64,000 bases of DNA, taken from NCBI GenBank assembly GCA_027366635.1, contig DAHXNE010000090.1, forward strand, positions 1-64,000, given 5' to 3'. Source of the DNA: Gammaproteobacteria bacterium. GTDB taxonomy: Bacteria; Pseudomonadota; Gammaproteobacteria; Steroidobacterales; Steroidobacteraceae. This document shows positions 40,025 through 48,942 of this stretch, piece after piece. The position numbers and the translations under genes were made by a program. The stretch's first letter is position 1; the number at the start of each line of letters is the position of its first letter. The notes beneath the pieces are model-generated. The model worked only from the letters and a program-made list of their open reading frames with translations. It was not told the DNA's origin and did not search any database.

Positions 40025-40531
40025 ATGCGCGCCAATCGCTCTCTTGAAATCGGCACCGGCCTGTTCGTGCTGCTCGGATTCGCCGCGCTGCTGTTCCTCA
40101 GCGTGCAGTTGCCGGCGAACGGCTTGAAATTCTTCTTCAACAAGCCGGTCGGCTACGCCGTGACCGCGCAGTTCGACAACATCGGGGACCTGAAGGTCGG
40201 GGCTCCCGTGCGCATGGCCGGGGTGCGCATCGGTCAGGTGACCAAGATCGATTTCGACACCAATACCGAGCGCGCCAAGGTCTGGCTGCGCATCAGTCCG
40301 CGCTTCAACCAGATTCCGCTGGATAGCTCGGCCGCGATCGACACTGAGGGGCTGCTCGGCGGTCAGTACATAGCCATCAGCCCCGGGGCGATGCCCACCT
40401 ATCTGACCAACGGCAGCCGGATCCTGGAAACTCAATCGGCGCTGGTGCTCGAGAACCTGATCAACAAGTTCTTCGCCACCGAGGCGAACAAGAGCCACGG
40501 TTCCGGTGGCGGGGCCAAGGAGTCTAAATGA
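40025..40531 (+). CDS. mlaD: Phospholipid-binding MCE protein MlaD
   Basis: A 168-residue protein with one N-terminal membrane helix (IGTGLFVLLGFAALLFLSV) and one MCE domain (AQFDNIGDLKVGAPVRMAGV, then IDTEGLLGGQYIAISPG). MlaD forms a hexameric ring that holds lipid in the periplasm. Confidence 0.95.
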   Translation: MRANRSLEIGTGLFVLLGFAALLFLSVQLPANGLKFFFNKPVGYAVTAQFDNIGDLKVGAPVRMAGVRIGQVTKIDFDTNTERAKVWLRISPRFNQIPLDSSAAIDTEGLLGGQYIAISPGAMPTYLTNGSRILETQSALVLENLINKFFATEANKSHGSGGGAKESK

Positions 40532-41196
40532 TGAAATTCTCGACCATCATCGCCGCGGCGACCTGCGCCGCAGCTGTGCTGCTGCAGCCCGGAATCGCGG
40601 CCGCCGCAACGCCTCGGGCCGCGCCGACGCGCTTCGAACAGCCCTCGCAGATGATCCATTCGGTCGCCGATGCTCTGTTGCGCGAGATCGACGGACACCG
40701 TGCCGAATTGCGCGCCCACCCGCAGCGAATCTCGGCCATCATCACGAAGTACCTGTTGCCGCATTTCGATTCGACGCTCGCCGCCGATCTGGTTCTCGGG
40801 CGCTTCGGGCGCAATGTGTCGCCGGAGCAGAAGCAGCGCTTCGTCACGGCCATGCGCAGGGCGCTGGTCACGAGCTACGGCACCGCGCTGCTGGACTTCC
40901 ACTCGCACATGCTGACGGTCTATCCGACGCATCTGCGTCCGGGCACGACTTCGGCCACGGTGCGTACGGTTCTGACGGAGACGAACGGGGCACGCCTGCC
41001 AATCGACTTCTACGTCCTGATGACGCCGAATGGCTGGCAGGTGTTCGATCTGGTCGTCGAGGGCGTCAGTTACGACATGAGCTATCGAGCCGAGCTGGCC
41101 CCGCAGTTGCAACGGCAAGGCCTGGATGCGGTGATCAAGCGCCTCGAGGGCGGCGAGCAACTGGCCGCGCCGAAGCCCCATTCGCAGCGGCGCTGA
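40528..41196 (+). CDS. mlaC: Periplasmic phospholipid carrier MlaC
   Basis: A 222-residue exported protein with a signal peptide (IAAATCAAAVLLQPGIAAAA) and the MlaC/Ttg2 fold (ISAIITKYLLPHFDSTLAADLVLG, then VFDLVVEGVSYDMSYRAEL). It carries phospholipid between MlaA and MlaFEDB. The start overlaps the mlaD stop. Confidence 0.93.
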   Translation: MMKFSTIIAAATCAAAVLLQPGIAAAATPRAAPTRFEQPSQMIHSVADALLREIDGHRAELRAHPQRISAIITKYLLPHFDSTLAADLVLGRFGRNVSPEQKQRFVTAMRRALVTSYGTALLDFHSHMLTVYPTHLRPGTTSATVRTVLTETNGARLPIDFYVLMTPNGWQVFDLVVEGVSYDMSYRAELAPQLQRQGLDAVIKRLEGGEQLAAPKPHSQRR

Positions 41197-41198
41197 AC

Positions 41199-41540
41199 GT
41201 GACCAGCCTGGGAAATTCAACCGGGTCTGCGGGCGGCGAGAACTTCCAATTCACGGTCCGTTCCCCGGAGCGCGGCGAGGCGGCCGGCCCGCTCGTGTTC
41301 GCCACGGCGCGCCGCGCGCGCGCAGCGGGTCTGGCGGCCCTGCGTGCCGCGCGCAGCGCGCTGGTGATCGATTGCGCAGCGCTCGGCCCGACCGACAGCG
41401 CCGGGTTGGCCGTGTTGCTCGACTGGCTCGCCGAGGCGCGTCAGGCGGGGTGCCACCTGCGCTTCGAGCATTTGCCGGAGGACTTGCTGCGCCTGGCGCA
41501 CATCAGCGCCGTCGACGGATTGCTCCAGCAGGGCGTCTGA
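41199..41540 (+). CDS. mlaB: STAS-domain protein MlaB
   Basis: About 113 residues from GTG 41199, two bases after the mlaC stop. A single STAS domain is visible (LVIDCAALGPTDSAGLAVLLDWLAEAR) with the conserved Asp-Ser pair in TDSAG. MlaB stabilises and regulates the MlaF ATPase. Confidence 0.88.
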   Translation: MTSLGNSTGSAGGENFQFTVRSPERGEAAGPLVFATARRARAAGLAALRAARSALVIDCAALGPTDSAGLAVLLDWLAEARQAGCHLRFEHLPEDLLRLAHISAVDGLLQQGV

Positions 41541-41546
41541 GCGGCG

Positions 41547-41575
41547 GGGCGCGCGGGCATCACTTGCCCGCGCCC
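41547..41575. terminator. Hairpin between convergent mlaB and mlaA
   Basis: GGGCGCGCGGGCA (41547-41559) can pair with TGCCCGCGCCC (41565-41575) around a TCACT loop, with a two-base bulge. It overlaps the mlaA stop and lies 7 bases after mlaB. It could stop transcription from both sides; no T-run is present. Confidence 0.4.
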
Positions 41576-42306
41576 TGCAATTCCTTCAATTCCTCGGCAG
41601 CCGGGTTGCCGCCGCTCGGGCCGTGCACCATGTAGTGCTGGTGCGACAGGTAAGCATGGCGCATGAACGCATACGGGTTGTACGCGTGCATTACCAGGCG
41701 TAGCGTCGGCTGCAGACGTGCGTCGTCGTTGAGGATGTCGACGGCATCCGGTGTGTACCACACCAACGTGTTGGGTGCGTAGTACGTCGGACTGGCGAAG
41801 ATATCGACCGCCCGCCCGATGGCGGCGCGAATGTCCGACGGCCCGAGGATGGGCAGCACGAGATAGGGCCCGGCCGGGAGGCCCCATTTGCCGAACGTCT
41901 GGCCGAAATTCCGGTTGTCGGGCGGCAGGCCGATCTGCGAGGCCGGATCGAGCAATCCGCCGAGGCCCAGCGTCGAGTTCACGATCAGCCGGCCGGTGTC
42001 CTTCAGAAACCACTTGAACTGCCCCTGCAGCAGATCGTTCACGATGACGGCCGGGTACTCGATATTAGCGAAGAAGTTCGAGATGCCCAGGCGCACCACG
42101 TGAGGCACCGTCTTCACGTAGCCGGTCGCCACCGGCGCGGCAATGTGCTTCTCGAATCCCATGTCGAACTTGAACGTCGCCCGGTTCATGCGCTGCCAGG
42201 GGTCGCGCGGATCGCGCTCCGCGCGCGGCACCGCGGCGCAGCCGAACAGCGACAGAGAGAGAGTTGCCAGGGCGAGGAGTCTGAGCGCTCTGTGTCGTGA
42301 GTCCAT
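41560..42306 (-). CDS. mlaA: Outer-membrane lipoprotein MlaA (VacJ)
   Basis: A 248-residue lipoprotein with lipobox LFGC after LLALATLSLS. The MlaA body is clear: DPWQRMNRATFKFD, VNDLLQGQFKWFLKDTGRLI, GLGGLLDP, and GPYLVLPILGPSDIR. It removes stray phospholipid from the outer leaflet and passes it to MlaC. It is transcribed toward mlaB. The ATG at 42306 matches the lipoprotein N-terminus. Confidence 0.94.
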   Translation of the reverse strand: MDSRHRALRLLALATLSLSLFGCAAVPRAERDPRDPWQRMNRATFKFDMGFEKHIAAPVATGYVKTVPHVVRLGISNFFANIEYPAVIVNDLLQGQFKWFLKDTGRLIVNSTLGLGGLLDPASQIGLPPDNRNFGQTFGKWGLPAGPYLVLPILGPSDIRAAIGRAVDIFASPTYYAPNTLVWYTPDAVDILNDDARLQPTLRLVMHAYNPYAFMRHAYLSHQHYMVHGPSGGNPAAEELKELQGAGK

Positions 42307-42571
42307 GTCTAGTCCATGCGCATTGCAATTGCGCAGTGTAGCAGCAGTCACTGTGCATCGCCCCCTGCCCGGATCGGCAAAATCGCCGCTTTTAGATCGG
42401 ATAAAGTCCCTCTTTATAGGTAGAACATCCGACTACATAGCCTCTGCCAGGGGGGCTTTCTGTTCCGCGGCAATGCGCTTGCGCCGATAACAGGAACGTG
42501 CGCAGCGCGCAGCGCGCATACGCCGGAAAGTGTAGTAAGGAATCCGTGGATCGGTCGATTCCGAGTGACGA

Positions 42572-44059
42572 TCAAAGGACGTCCGAGGCGAAATCCGCCA
42601 GCCGCGAGCGCTCGCCACGGACCAGCGTGACATGGCCCGCGTGCGGCCAACCGCGGAAGCGGTTCACCACGTACGTGAGTCCCGAGGTCGTCTCGGTCAG
42701 ATATGGGGTGTCGATTTGCGCGACATTACCGAGGCAGGCGAGCTTGGTCCCCGGGCCTGCCCGGGTGACGAGCGCCTTCATCTGCTTCGGAGTGAGGTTC
42801 TGCGCCTCATCGAGGATTAGGAAGCGGTTGAGGAAGGTGCGTCCGCGCATGAAATTGAGCGACCGGATCTTGATGCGGTTGCGGAGCAGGTCCTGCGTGG
42901 CGGCTCGACCCCAATTCCCGCCTTCCTGGCCACCGGTGAGCACCTCCAGGTTGTCCATCAGCGCCCCCATCCAGGGCTCCATCTTCTCTTCCTCGGTGCC
43001 GGGCAGGAAGCCGATGTCCTCGCCGAGCGGGATGGTGACGCGAGTCATGATGATCTCGGCGAAACGGTTGCTCTCCAGTGTCTGCATCAGTCCGGCCGCG
43101 AGCGTGAGCAGAGTCTTGCCCGTGCCGGCCGGTCCGAGCACCGTTACGAAATCGATCTGCGGATCCATCAGCAGATTCAGCGCGAAGTTCTGCTCGCGGT
43201 TGCGCGCGCTGATTCCCCAGATTCCGTGCCGTTCGCTGCGGTGATCACGCAACAACTCGATCACCGCCCGTTGGTTCTCGATGCCCCGGACGATGGCCTC
43301 GATGCCCTGTTCAGTGGCTCCGTATATGCCCTGGTTGATCTGCCATTGCTCGACCTCGGGGCCGGATATCTCGTAGAACGTGCGCTCGCCTTCCTTCCAG
43401 GAGCGCAGTCCGTGCCCATGGTGCTCCCAGAAGTCCGTCGGCAGCTCCGACATGCCGCCGAACAGCACATCGGAATCCTCCAGAGTCTTGTCGCTGTAAT
43501 AGTCTTCGACGTGCACGCCGAGTACGGAGGCCTTGATGCGCAGGTTGATGTCCTTGGACACGAGTATCACTCTCGTGTCGGGAAGTTCACGCTGCAGCGT
43601 CAACGTCTGGGTGAGGATGGCATTGTCACTTCCCCCGGCCGGCAGAGCCGGCGGCGCAGCGGGGAATCGTGTCTGGAAGTAAAGTCGTCCGGAACAGACG
43701 CGCTTGCCGTGATTGCCGGTGAAGCTCGCCGGCAGCGGCAATCCCTGATCGATCTGCTCCTTGGTCGCCCCGCGCATCATGTCATCGAGGAACCGGCTTA
43801 CTTGACGCGCATTGCGCGAGGCTTCCGACATGCCCTTCTTGTGCGAGTCGAGCTCCTCGAGCACGACCATGGGCAGATAGACATCGTGCTCTTCGAAGCG
43901 AAAGATGCAGGTCGGGTCATGCAGCAACACATTGGTGTCGAGCACGAAGATGCGCCGATTGCCGCGGGTCTTGGGCTTCCTCGGCGTCGGTTGCGTGTGG
44001 GCCGCGGCGCGAGGGGTCGCGTCCGAGGCCGTTGGTTCAGAGAGCGCGCGCCGCTTCAA
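42572..44059 (-). CDS. PhoH-like ATPase with N-terminal PIN domain
   Basis: About 495 residues. An N-terminal PIN ribonuclease-like domain (IFVLDTNVLLHDP, then MVVLEELDSHKKG) is joined to a PhoH helicase-like ATPase with Walker A GPAGTGKTLLTLAAG and FLILDEAQNLTPKQMKALVTR. Such PhoH2-type proteins couple RNA unwinding and cleavage. No ATG or GTG lies in the expected place. TTG at 44059, preceded by a GGAG seven bases away, is the best start and would overlap the bcp gene by 23 bases. It is downstream of bcp in the same direction. Confidence 0.88.
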   Translation of the reverse strand: MKRRALSEPTASDATPRAAAHTQPTPRKPKTRGNRRIFVLDTNVLLHDPTCIFRFEEHDVYLPMVVLEELDSHKKGMSEASRNARQVSRFLDDMMRGATKEQIDQGLPLPASFTGNHGKRVCSGRLYFQTRFPAAPPALPAGGSDNAILTQTLTLQRELPDTRVILVSKDINLRIKASVLGVHVEDYYSDKTLEDSDVLFGGMSELPTDFWEHHGHGLRSWKEGERTFYEISGPEVEQWQINQGIYGATEQGIEAIVRGIENQRAVIELLRDHRSERHGIWGISARNREQNFALNLLMDPQIDFVTVLGPAGTGKTLLTLAAGLMQTLESNRFAEIIMTRVTIPLGEDIGFLPGTEEEKMEPWMGALMDNLEVLTGGQEGGNWGRAATQDLLRNRIKIRSLNFMRGRTFLNRFLILDEAQNLTPKQMKALVTRAGPGTKLACLGNVAQIDTPYLTETTSGLTYVVNRFRGWPHAGHVTLVRGERSRLADFASDVL

Positions 44060-44504
44060 GCACTTGCTCCACGTGCCCCGGGACTTTGACCTTGCGCCAT
44101 TCGTGACGCAACACGCCATGCTCGTCGAGCAGGAAGGTGCTGCGCTCAATCCCGAGATACTTGCGTCCGTACAGGCTCTTTTCGCGGATGACGTCGAAGA
44201 GTGTGCAGACCCGTTCGTCGGCATCACTCAGCAGCTCGAAGGGCAGGCTCTCCTTGCTCTTGAACTTTTCGTGCGCGGCGATGCTGTCGCGCGAGATGCC
44301 GACCACGCGCGCGTCGGCCTTGAGGAACGCGGCGTGCCGGTCACGGAAGTCCTGCGACTCGCGGGTGCAACCGGAGGTCATGTCCTTGGGGTAAAAATAA
44401 ATGACGAGCGCCTTGCCGGCGGCCGCCTTGAGGCTAAACGTCTCGCCGCCGGTGGAGGGGAGGGTGAAATCGGGGACTTTGGTCCCGGGTGCGACTTTGG
44501 GCAT
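44037..44504 (-). CDS. bcp: Thioredoxin-dependent peroxiredoxin (Bcp/PrxQ)
   Basis: A 155-residue peroxiredoxin with the peroxidatic Cys46 in PKDMTSGCTRES. The resolving Cys found five residues later in E. coli Bcp is Gln here, and the alternative position in Xylella-type PrxQ (about residue 82) is Lys. Another Cys occurs at about residue 100 (DERVCTLF). It may act as a one-Cys enzyme or use Cys100; the sequence cannot decide. It reduces peroxides with thioredoxin. Confidence 0.92.
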   Translation of the reverse strand: MPKVAPGTKVPDFTLPSTGGETFSLKAAAGKALVIYFYPKDMTSGCTRESQDFRDRHAAFLKADARVVGISRDSIAAHEKFKSKESLPFELLSDADERVCTLFDVIREKSLYGRKYLGIERSTFLLDEHGVLRHEWRKVKVPGHVEQVLEAARAL

Positions 44505-44505
44505 T

Positions 44506-45036
44506 CTAGGCCTTCACCGGTTCGAGAATGGCGTCAAGATTGAGCGAATCGCAGTAATCCATGAACTCTTCGCGCAGGTGGGCCACCGGAATGCGGCTCG
44601 GGACGTTCACGATCATCTGGACGGAGAACATTGGCGCGCCGGTGTGGGCCGCCGGATAGCTGCGTGTCGAGACCTCCGCGATGTCGATTCCGCGGCTGGC
44701 GAAGAAGCCGGACAGTCCGGACACGATCCCGCTCTGATCGAGGCTGACCACGTCGATCGAGTACGGCAGCATGTCCGTGCGCGAGGGACGCAGCTCGGTA
44801 CGTTTCAATTGTACGTTGAACGATCCGCTGCCCGATAAGCGTGCCAACTCGGATTCGAGCTTGGCGAGTGCGTGCCAGTTGCCCGAGACGAGCAGGAGCA
44901 TCGCGAATTCAGTCCCCAGGGCCACCATGCGGCTCTCGGTGATGTTACCGCCGCATTCACTGATTACCCGGGTCAGCTCGTGGACCATTCCCGTCCTGTC
45001 GCTACCGATTGCCGAAACGGCCAGGTGCTGCTTCAT
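44506..45036 (-). CDS. gcvR: GcvR-like ACT-domain regulator
   Basis: A 176-residue protein made of two ACT domains, with LAVSAIGSDRTGMVHELTRVI at the start and VVSLDQSGIVSGLSGFFAS in the second. This matches GcvR, the glycine-cleavage repressor partner. No gcv genes are in this window. Its stop is one base from the bcp start, so they form an operon. Divergent from dapA. Confidence 0.88.
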   Translation of the reverse strand: MKQHLAVSAIGSDRTGMVHELTRVISECGGNITESRMVALGTEFAMLLLVSGNWHALAKLESELARLSGSGSFNVQLKRTELRPSRTDMLPYSIDVVSLDQSGIVSGLSGFFASRGIDIAEVSTRSYPAAHTGAPMFSVQMIVNVPSRIPVAHLREEFMDYCDSLNLDAILEPVKA

Positions 45037-45174
45037 CGTATGTATCGCGCGGGCATCGCTGTGCTCGGGAGCATGAGTGTACCGGGAGAGTACCGTGCTG
45101 GCGACCGCCGCATCAGCTCAGGCGCTTCGTCCCGTCGGGCGGGTGCGTCGCCTCGCAATCGGCTCGATAGCGGA

Positions 45175-45180
45175 TATACT
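45175..45180 (+). promoter_or_regulatory. Candidate -10 box for dapA
   Basis: TATACT stands in GC-rich sequence between gcvR and dapA. The -35 region 17 bases upstream is poor (CTCGCA). Transcription would start near 45187, too close to ATG 45193, which favours the GTG start at 45265 for dapA. Confidence 0.35.
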
Positions 45181-45264
45181 TCCAGATCGTTCATGCCTGT
45201 TCCCGCAGCCTTACGGTCGAAGAATCTCTTGAGCCCGCTCGCCCCCGCCGCGACAGAAAATCGC

Positions 45265-46155
45265 GTGACAGCCGCTGTGACCACCGGAAGCCTGGTCGCC
45301 ATCGTGACCCCCATGAATGCTGGTGAAGCGGTTGATTTCACGGCTTGGAAGGGCCTGATCGACTGGCACGTCGAAAGCGGTACTCGCGCGCTCGTCGTCG
45401 GCGGCACGACGGGCGAATCGCCCACCCTATCGGAATCGGAGCTGCGCGAGCTGACCGAACGGGCCTGCGCCGCGGCGGCCGGTCGGATCGCGATCATCGC
45501 CGGTGCGGGCTCGAGCAGTACCGCGGTTACCGTGGCGCGCGTTAAATGGCTCTCAGGGTTGCCCATAGATGCCCTTCTGGTCGTGACGCCGGCGTACAAC
45601 CGGCCGACGCAGGAGGGGCTGTACCGGCATTTTGCGGCAGTCGCCGAGGCGGCGGACAAGCCGCTGATTCTTTACAATGTGCCCGCGCGTACCGCCGTGG
45701 ACATGCTCCCCGAGACGACCGGGCGGCTTGCGCAACTGCCGGGAGTCGCGGCGATCAAGGAGGCTGTGCCCGGAGCCGAGCGGGTCCGGCAGATCCTGGC
45801 CAGCAGCCCGGCGGGATTCGTCGTGCTGAGCGGCGACGACGCTACCGCCCGGGAGGCCATTCTGGCGGGGGCGCGGGGCGTCATCTCGGTGACCGCCAAT
45901 GTCGTTCCCGGGGCGATGGCCGAGATGGTCGCCGCGGCGCTCGCGGGGGATGGCCCTCGGGCCGCCCAGCTGGATGCGCCCCTGCGCAGACTGCACCGGG
46001 CGCTGTTTCTCGAGGCCAATCCCATTCCGGTGAAATGGGCGCTGGCCGAGCTTGGTCGCATCGGGCGCGGGATTCGGCTGCCGCTGACCGAGCTGTCCGA
46101 GGTCCATCGGTCGTGCGTGCGGGCGGCGCTGCAAGAAGCGGGGCTGATGATCTGA
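45265..46155 (+). CDS. dapA: 4-hydroxy-tetrahydrodipicolinate synthase
   Basis: About 296 residues from GTG 45265, close to the usual 292. The N-terminus TTGSLVAIVTPM matches the family; ATG 45193 would add 24 residues. It carries GGTTGESPTLSE, the active Tyr in LYNVPART, and the Schiff-base Lys in AAIKEAVPG. It makes the first committed step toward lysine and diaminopimelate by condensing pyruvate with aspartate semialdehyde. Confidence 0.94.
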   Translation: MTAAVTTGSLVAIVTPMNAGEAVDFTAWKGLIDWHVESGTRALVVGGTTGESPTLSESELRELTERACAAAAGRIAIIAGAGSSSTAVTVARVKWLSGLPIDALLVVTPAYNRPTQEGLYRHFAAVAEAADKPLILYNVPARTAVDMLPETTGRLAQLPGVAAIKEAVPGAERVRQILASSPAGFVVLSGDDATAREAILAGARGVISVTANVVPGAMAEMVAAALAGDGPRAAQLDAPLRRLHRALFLEANPIPVKWALAELGRIGRGIRLPLTELSEVHRSCVRAALQEAGLMI

Positions 46156-46562
46156 GGGAGAGCCGGTCCGGCGATCGGTCAAGCCCCTGATCGGTTGCAT
46201 AATCCACGGAGTCTTGTGTATGTTTAGCGGCTGGCTTCAGCGAGACGGCTCGTTCAGCGCCCGATCGTGGCGGGAATCGGCTGCGCGGCGCGAGACGATC
46301 ACGGCACTTCTTGGGAGTCTCAAAGGAACCTGCGGCGCAGGTACGGGTCCGTGATTAGGCGCGATGCGATGTCTCCAATCGGCGCATGTCTGGTCCGGTT
46401 TTCCGGCTCCCCTGCGACGGCTGTGTTCGCACCGTAAGTGATGCTGGGCGTCGAGGTTGCGGGTGCCGCCCGTGCCTTGACGCCATTACTGTTCGGATGG
46501 CGTTGTAGAGATGCATTCCGATCCGAGCGGAATGGGCGTTTGTGGATCGAGGAACGGCATTG
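46156..46562. other. 407-base stretch without a gene after dapA
   Basis: No reading frame, RNA or convincing hairpin is seen. A TTGACG hexamer near 46475 has no matching -10 box. Confidence 0.4.
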
Positions 46563-46880
46563 ATGCGACCGTCAGCGAGGAATTTGTTTGTGAAGCTCAG
46601 GGCTGCATGCGTTTTAGCCGCCGTTGTGCCGGCGCTCTCGGGCTGTCAGGCCCTGCACGCCATTACCGCGACGTCATGCACCAAGCCGCGGCATTACATG
46701 CTGGCTCGCAGCATCCCGCCCCTGAAGATCCCGATCGGGCTGAATGCGCCGGATACTCGTAATTCGCTGGTGGTGCCGTCGCTGAAAGGACCTACACCGC
46801 CGCCACCAGCGGGGCGGCCGTGCCTGGACGCGCCGCCGCCGTACTTGATGGCGCCTGCTCAGCCCAGTCCGCGAGACTGA
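46563..46880 (+). CDS. Short BamC-like lipoprotein
   Basis: A 105-residue lipoprotein with a signal peptide ending at lipobox LSGC (AACVLAAVVPALSGC). The mature part has PPLKIPIGLNAPDTRNSL and VVPSL, the kind of proline-rich segment seen in the N-terminal half of BamC/NlpB lipoproteins. It is then proline-rich and stops. BamC often follows dapA, which supports the link. The C-terminal folded domains of BamC are missing, so this is a short or reduced form. Confidence 0.6.
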   Translation: MRPSARNLFVKLRAACVLAAVVPALSGCQALHAITATSCTKPRHYMLARSIPPLKIPIGLNAPDTRNSLVVPSLKGPTPPPPAGRPCLDAPPPYLMAPAQPSPRD

Positions 46881-47100
46881 GAGGCGCGCGGAGCGGGGGG
46901 GCACCTGCGGTTGCTGACGGCTGCGGGTATCATGCGCGGCCGATCCGGTGCTGGCAGCTCGTGCGGCAGAGCGCGGCGAGTAAGCGCCGCGCATTGATCG
47001 AGCGCACTGATATCGCGCACACTTGGCACGGTGTGCTTGATCGGCGCAAACGGCCCTACAGGGAAGCAGGGATTGGATGCGCTTCCAGGGACGCATACGC

Positions 47101-47192
47101 GGAGAGGTGGCCGAGCGGTCGAAGGCGCTGGACTGGAATTCCAGTAACATCTTCACGGGTGTTCGTGGGTTCGAATCCCACCCTCTCCGCCA
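47101..47192 (+). tRNA. tRNA-Ser (anticodon GGA)
   Basis: A 92-base class II tRNA with a long variable arm. The acceptor GGAGAGG pairs with CCTCTCC, the anticodon arm is CTGGACTGGAATTCCAG with GGA, the T arm has GGTTCGAATCC, and the CCA end is encoded (47190-47192). Confidence 0.97.
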
Positions 47193-47854
47193 CGGGCCTT
47201 GTGGCCAGCCTTGTCCGCAGGGCCGACCACAAGGCCGGCGGAGCGCGGTAGTGTGGACGAACCCGCCGGTTCGTCAAAATCGTCCGGAACGATTTGGCAT
47301 GCGGCGCAGCCGCAACCCCGCAGGGGCGAGGCTCGGGATGAGCCGAGTAATCGCTGCTTTGTCGCCGCAGTTTCGCCGAACGTTACCGAACTCCAGGCAC
47401 AGACCGGTGCACGGCGGCCAAGTGACGCTCTTTGCTGAACTGGGCCAATTGCACGGCCTCAGGCGGACCATCCCTCCCTGGAAACTCGCTCAGGGCATCA
47501 GGTAGGGCGCGATCGGCGCCCGCGGCGCAATGATCGGCATGGCCCTGGACCCGGCGGCTTCGCGAGCAGCCGGCCGATTGCCCGCGCGCCTCCGCCTGGC
47601 TGCCGAGCACAAGGAACTGAGCGCGGCACGCACAGCTTCCCTCCTTGTGTCATTCGCCGCTGTCGATGGCGCCGTTCTTTTGCGGCGCGCACTGGGCTCG
47701 TGGGCGCTTCCGCCACTTGAAGCCAACCGAATCGTACCCTGGTGCTTGCTGTGCAACCGTGAACTGTCCGAAAGCCGCGCCATCCCAGGCCGCATCACCC
47801 ACTCGGAACTGCACGGAGGCGGATTTGCAGTGCTGGTGGCGCGGCCGCTTTCAG
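47193..47854. other. 662-base stretch without a gene after tRNA-Ser
   Basis: No recognisable protein is seen. It contains three successive hairpins close behind the tRNA (listed separately). No integrase or direct repeat of the tRNA end was noticed, so I do not call an integrated element. Confidence 0.4.
47195..47295. repeat. Three tandem hairpins downstream of tRNA-Ser
   Basis: First: GGCCTTGTGG (47195-47204) with CCACAAGGCC (47227-47236), loop of 22. Second: GACGAACC (47256-47263) with GGTTCGTC (47268-47275), loop of 4. Third: AAATCGT (47277-47283) with ACGATTT (47289-47295), loop of 5. All stems are perfect. The last ends in TTT. They may end or process the tRNA transcript. Confidence 0.6.
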
Positions 47855-48361
47855 TCAGGTCCCTGGACGCAGAGCTTCAGTCACCTTGGGTGTCAACCTG
47901 GGTGTCACCCAAATGTCGTACAGACTCAGAAAAATCATCGCTGTAATGCTCAATACGAATGTGCCGCCGCCGACCAGTACCAGGTACACCCAATCCGGGT
48001 TCAACTTGGTCAGGAACCATCCGGATACGTCAACAGTAAATCCACAAAATGGCAGCGCCGCCAATGTCGCCTTCCACCGTGGCGAAAAGCTGGAATGCAC
48101 AAAGATGAAACCAATCATGAAGAACACCGAAACGAGTCCCATCATGTGGATGTGGGCCAGCGCCAGCAAGCTCGCATAGCCGACGCCGGGGCCATAATAG
48201 GTGACCGAGATATCGTGGACGGACAGTAATGGACTGCCGTTGCTGCCGATGTGGGCAACATCCAGATATATCAGAGCGACCAGCACGGCCAACCCGAGAA
48301 ACAACAACGTCGCCGTAACAAGTGCTTTCATTTCCACGGCAAGTTCCGCCAACGGTTTCAT
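47855..48361 (-). CDS. Four-helix membrane protein of unknown function
   Basis: A 168-residue protein with four hydrophobic helices: LVTATLLFLGLAVLVALIYL, HIHMMGLVSVFFMIGFIFV, a third around ALPFCGFTVDVSG, and VYLVLVGGGTFVLSITAMIF. Histidines in LALAHIHMMG sit at the edge of a helix, as heme- or metal-binding helices may. A GAGGAGAG site precedes the ATG. It lies about 0.6 kb from a split cytochrome gene on the same strand, which hints at an electron-transfer role. I do not recognise a named family. Confidence 0.7.
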   Translation of the reverse strand: MKPLAELAVEMKALVTATLLFLGLAVLVALIYLDVAHIGSNGSPLLSVHDISVTYYGPGVGYASLLALAHIHMMGLVSVFFMIGFIFVHSSFSPRWKATLAALPFCGFTVDVSGWFLTKLNPDWVYLVLVGGGTFVLSITAMIFLSLYDIWVTPRLTPKVTEALRPGT

Positions 48362-48942
48362 AAACGGCTCTCCTCGGCAATAGAATGTCTACGGCAGGCC
48401 GGCCACTTCCAGCGCGCCTCCCGCATGGCACTCGGATAACTTGGGCAGGCACTGCGCAGTGCGCACGAACCGCGACCGCGGACCGATGGCGCCGGGCAGA
48501 GGTCCGGGGTCAACGTCGTTGCGGCCAACCCAGGTTCGCGGCCACCGCATTGCGATCCGGGCCGGCTTGGGAACTCGGGTGCCGCCGGGAATTTACCAGG
48601 CTTCGGCGCTCTTGGCTCGTAATCCATTGCTGGCGCAATTGTCGGGACGCCAGCGTCTTTCACGGGTTCAACCGGGATCGCGCGCCGCCAGCTCGGCAGG
48701 ATGTCGGTGTGACGCGCGCGAGTGGCGGCCGTGATCTTCACCGCCGCGGAATGATACGCGGCTGAGGGTACGCCGCCGCTCCCGCCGATGTGGTCAGTTG
48801 GATCGAAAAAGCGAACCAGGTTCATGAGGACGAACTGATGCCCGCGCCCATCGGCTCGTGGCATCATGCCGGTTCTCCCAGGGTCATCGTTTCGAACTGA
48901 CGTCGCCGACGGCATTCGCGGCAATTGTCTTTTCCGGCAGCC
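48362..48942. other. 581-base stretch without a supported gene
   Basis: Frames exist on the minus strand but show no family likeness. The sequence between the membrane protein and the cytochrome remnant may be decayed coding DNA. Confidence 0.35.

Noticed and set aside
48358-48924. 188-codon minus-strand frame between membrane protein and cytochrome
   Set aside because: Proline- and arginine-rich with no family features; partly overlaps the binding site of the downstream gene.
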